A stretch of DNA of 64,000 nucleotides from an uncultured Clostridium sp. (GTDB taxonomy: Bacteria > Bacillota > Clostridia > Clostridiales > Clostridiaceae), in assembly GCF_900769625.1 (NCBI RefSeq), contig NZ_CAAGHK010000090.1, positions 45,204 to 109,203 on the forward strand, given 5' to 3'. The translations under genes and the position numbers were made by a program. The notes beneath the pieces are model-generated. The model made no database searches. It saw only the letters and a program-made list of their open reading frames with translations, and had not been told where the DNA came from. This document shows positions 61,522-64,000 of this stretch, one piece after another. The first letter of the stretch is position 1. Each line of letters begins with the position of its first letter.

Positions 61522-62709
61522 ATGAAGAAAAAAATTTTTTGTTTTATCAGTCTGCTTATGACTCCAATCCTATTTCTAATTTTGATTACAACAGTTAATG
61601 TTATTAATCTGCCTAGCAAGATTTATACTAAAAATGATGAAACCGTACCTTCAGTTGCGCCCATTGGCAACACAATAAGCCAAATTGATAATTCTAATAA
61701 ATATGAAATAAAGTTTTTAGGTATGATTCCATTAAAGAGTGTTGAAGTTGAAAAAATTAAAGATCTTGAACTTTATCCTGGAGGCGTGCCAATTGGTGTG
61801 AGGGTAAACAGTGAAGGTGTGCTGATTGTTGGATACAGCGATATAGAAATAAATAACGAAAAAGAAGAAAGTCCAGGAAAAACAAGTGGTTTGGAAATCG
61901 GTGATGTAATACTTAAAGTAAACGGTATTGAAATGCATAACTCAAAGGACCTTTTGAAAGCAGTTAAACAAAGTGATAAGGATAGTATTAAAGTTGATAT
62001 ATTGAGACACGGAGAAAATATTACAAAAATAGTACATTTGAAAAAAGAAAATAACAAAGAATATAAAATTGGGTTATGGATAAGGGACTCTACAGCTGGT
62101 GTAGGAACATTGACTTTTTATGAACCTGAATCTCGGAAATTTGGTGCCTTAGGTCATCCAATAACTGATTCTGATACAAATGAACCATTTTTAATAAAAA
62201 GTGGCGATGTGATAGAATCAAGTATAATAAGTATAAGAAAAGGTGAAAAAGGTGCGCCAGGAGAATTAAAAGGTATTTTTATTAATGAAAGTAACCCTCA
62301 GGGAACAATTAAGAAAAATACTCAAAGTGGTATTTTTGGACAATTAGATAATAGTAAATTCTCAAATAATTCCATTAAACCTTTAAAAGTTGGTTTTAGA
62401 GATGAGATAGTACCAGGAAAAGCTAAAATTATTACAACAATTGATGAAAATGGTCCACAGGAATATGATATAGAAATTGAAAAATTACTTAATCAGACAT
62501 ATTCAAGTTCAAAAAGCATGGTTATAAAGGTTACTGATCCAAGATTATTAGAAAAGACAGGCGGGATAGTACAGGGTATGAGTGGAAGTCCTATAATACA
62601 AAATAATAAAATAATCGGAGCAGTCACACATGTACTTATAAACAAGCCTGATACAGGATATGGAATATATATAGAATGGATGCTTCAGGATGCAGGGATA
62701 ATTAAATAG
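61522..62709 (+). CDS. spoIVB: SpoIVB serine peptidase
   Basis: A 395-residue secreted or membrane-anchored peptidase: an N-terminal hydrophobic segment (about 4-26), a PDZ domain (about 90-175, GLEIGDVILKVNGIEM), then an S55 peptidase domain with the catalytic His in FGALGHPI (H212) and Ser in GMSGSPI (S356). In Bacillus it is secreted from the forespore and starts the cascade that activates SigK. AGGAGGAAG precedes the ATG. It is followed by spo0A, a gene pair conserved in endospore formers. Confidence 0.96.
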   Translation: MKKKIFCFISLLMTPILFLILITTVNVINLPSKIYTKNDETVPSVAPIGNTISQIDNSNKYEIKFLGMIPLKSVEVEKIKDLELYPGGVPIGVRVNSEGVLIVGYSDIEINNEKEESPGKTSGLEIGDVILKVNGIEMHNSKDLLKAVKQSDKDSIKVDILRHGENITKIVHLKKENNKEYKIGLWIRDSTAGVGTLTFYEPESRKFGALGHPITDSDTNEPFLIKSGDVIESSIISIRKGEKGAPGELKGIFINESNPQGTIKKNTQSGIFGQLDNSKFSNNSIKPLKVGFRDEIVPGKAKIITTIDENGPQEYDIEIEKLLNQTYSSSKSMVIKVTDPRLLEKTGGIVQGMSGSPIIQNNKIIGAVTHVLINKPDTGYGIYIEWMLQDAGIIK

Positions 62710-62717
62710 AAATAAGC

Positions 62718-62775
62718 AGAGTTGATTAGAAGATTTGTATTAAATAGAAAATCTTTGAATCAACTCTTATTATTA
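62718..62775 (+). terminator. Terminator after spoIVB
   Basis: A long inverted repeat with AGAGTTGATT (about 62719-62728) and AATCAACTCT (about 62757-62766) as outer arms and AGATTT/AAATCT inner arms, followed by TATTATT. Confidence 0.6.
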
Positions 62776-63163
62776 ACAAAAAAATGATTATTTATTTGAA
62801 GAAAGGACAATAAAATTATATAATATAATATAGAAAGGGTTATTAATTAAATGTTTAAGTAAGTTTCTCAACAAAAAAGCTTATAGTATTTTTACTATAG
62901 GGTATTTACTTATAGCGAAAAAAAGTGTATAATTTACAAATAGTGGAATATAAATACATTAAAGCCATAAAATTATGAAATAAATCTTATAAATCACATA
63001 AGTTATTAAATTTGTTAAAGAATTATACATACCCTACAATAAAAGAGGAATTTAATTAAATTTATGGAATTAATATCTTAGGAAAGAAAAGAAAAAGCTA
63101 TATAATGTGTGTTGATAGGGGAAAATATATAAAAGTGCATTAATAGATAAAGGAGAGAAAAAA
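62776..63163. promoter_or_regulatory. Promoter region of spo0A
   Basis: About 390 bases without a gene. A TATAAT at 62928-62933 with TTTACT 17 bases upstream, and a second TATAAT at 63101-63106 with a poor -35, are possible promoter elements. Bacillus uses a vegetative and a SigH promoter here; I cannot confirm a SigH site or Spo0A boxes by eye. Confidence 0.35.
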
Positions 63164-64000
63164 ATGGAAGATTCAAAAATATCAGTATTAATAGCTGACG
63201 ATAACAAGGAATTCTGCAGTATCTTAAATGATTACTTATTAAATCAGAAGGACATTGTTGTAACAGGAATTGCAAAGGATGGAAGAGAAGCTTTAGATTT
63301 AATTGTTGAAAGAAAACCAGATTTAGTTATTCTTGATATTATTATGCCACATCTTGATGGTTTAGGGGTTCTTGAAAAATTAAACACAATGGATTTAGAA
63401 AAGACTCCTAGAATAATAATATTATCAGCAGTTGGACAGGATAAAATAACACAGCAGGCAATAACTTTAGGTGCTGATTATTACACAGTTAAGCCATTTG
63501 ATATGGAAGTATTCACAAAGAGAATAAGAGAAATGTTCAATAGTGCGCCAGTAACAGTACAGGATAATTCTGCTCAAGACAGCAGAGTATCTTACCCAGT
63601 ATCTTCTTCTTATATACTTAATTCAGAACCTAAATCAAAAGCACCAGTTGATTTAGAAACAGAAATTACAAACATAATACATGAAATTGGTGTACCAGCA
63701 CATATTAAAGGATATATGTATCTAAGAGAGGCTATCACAATGGTAGTAAACGACATGGAACTTCTTTCAGCTGTAACAAAAGAATTATATCCATCAATAG
63801 CTAAAAAGTATAACACAACAGCTTCAAGAGTAGAAAGAGCTATCAGACATGCAATTGAAGTAGCTTGGGGCAGAGGTCAAATAGAAGCTATTAATAAACT
63901 ATTTGGTTATACTGTTCATAATGATAAGGGTAAACCTACTAACTCAGAATTTATAGCAATTATTGCTGATAAGCTTCGCTTAAAGAACAAGGTTTCTTAA
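63164..64000 (+). CDS. spo0A: Sporulation master regulator Spo0A
   Basis: A 278-residue response regulator, complete to the last base of the window. The receiver domain (1-125) has the acidic pair D12-D13 and phospho-acceptor D58 in VILDIIMP; the linker is rich in Ser/Pro/Lys; the C-terminal DNA-binding domain (about 165-278) includes IGVPAHIKGYMYLREAI and SRVERAIRHAIEVAWGRG, as in all Spo0A proteins. AAAGGAGAG precedes the ATG. When phosphorylated it commits the cell to sporulation (and to solvent formation in some clostridia). Confidence 0.98.
   Translation: MEDSKISVLIADDNKEFCSILNDYLLNQKDIVVTGIAKDGREALDLIVERKPDLVILDIIMPHLDGLGVLEKLNTMDLEKTPRIIILSAVGQDKITQQAITLGADYYTVKPFDMEVFTKRIREMFNSAPVTVQDNSAQDSRVSYPVSSSYILNSEPKSKAPVDLETEITNIIHEIGVPAHIKGYMYLREAITMVVNDMELLSAVTKELYPSIAKKYNTTASRVERAIRHAIEVAWGRGQIEAINKLFGYTVHNDKGKPTNSEFIAIIADKLRLKNKVS

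Overview
The window is a low-GC, AT-biased stretch with strong AGGAGG-type ribosome binding sites, frequent TTG/GTG starts and many U-tailed hairpins. Spo0A, SpoIVB, a complete SpoIIIA operon, RqcH, SepF, DivIVA and a CD1247-type small protein point to an endospore-forming Clostridium (sensu stricto or close). No rRNA, tRNA, CRISPR array, transposase or prophage was seen. Almost all genes are on the + strand; only rqcH is on the - strand.

Region 1 (1-4.7 kb) is accessory: the 3' end of a probable CstA-type carrier, a decayed M3 oligopeptidase remnant, a PAP2 phosphatase, unknown small genes, an Lrp/AsnC regulator and a thioredoxin-reductase-like flavoprotein that keeps its CxxC but lacks the NADPH motif (candidate ferredoxin-linked FFTR).

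Region 2 (4.7-11.8 kb) is the most unusual locus: a compact four-gene operon with three divergent dynamin-like large GTPases (869, 591 and 595 aa) and one 268-aa coiled-coil protein. It is bounded by strong hairpins on both sides and is the best candidate for a poorly described system (membrane remodelling, repair or defence; function is inference).

Region 3 (12.3-33.4 kb) is the division and cell wall cluster: mraZ (a pseudogene here, with a weakened operator), rsmH, ftsL, two tandem SpoVD/PBP2B-type penicillin-binding proteins, murE, murF, mraY, ftsW/spoVE, divIB, DUF881, sbp, DUF881, yggS, sepF, yggT, ylmH, divIVA, rluD, pyrR and an RlmL-type methyltransferase. murD, murG and lspA are absent from their frequent positions.

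Region 4 (33.4-44 kb) holds a gene-poor stretch with a coding relic, rqcH (-), dapF, a lipoprotein and a nine-gene type IV pilus/type II secretion-like pseudopilus operon (ATPase, platform protein, four pseudopilins, three PilM/N/O-position proteins).

Region 5 (44-64 kb) is a conserved clostridial block: efp, a CD1247-type zinc protein, spoIIIAA-AH (interrupted by a 246-nt spacer containing a dispersed repeat), asp23, nusB, folD, xseA, xseB, ispA, dxs, tlyA, nadK, argR, recN, spoIVB and spo0A, whose stop codon is the last base of the window. It links translation, DNA repair, isoprenoid precursors and the sporulation switch.

Short palindromic intergenic repeats at about 219, 19.46, 30.60, 33.81 and 47.13 kb appear to belong to one or a few dispersed families.
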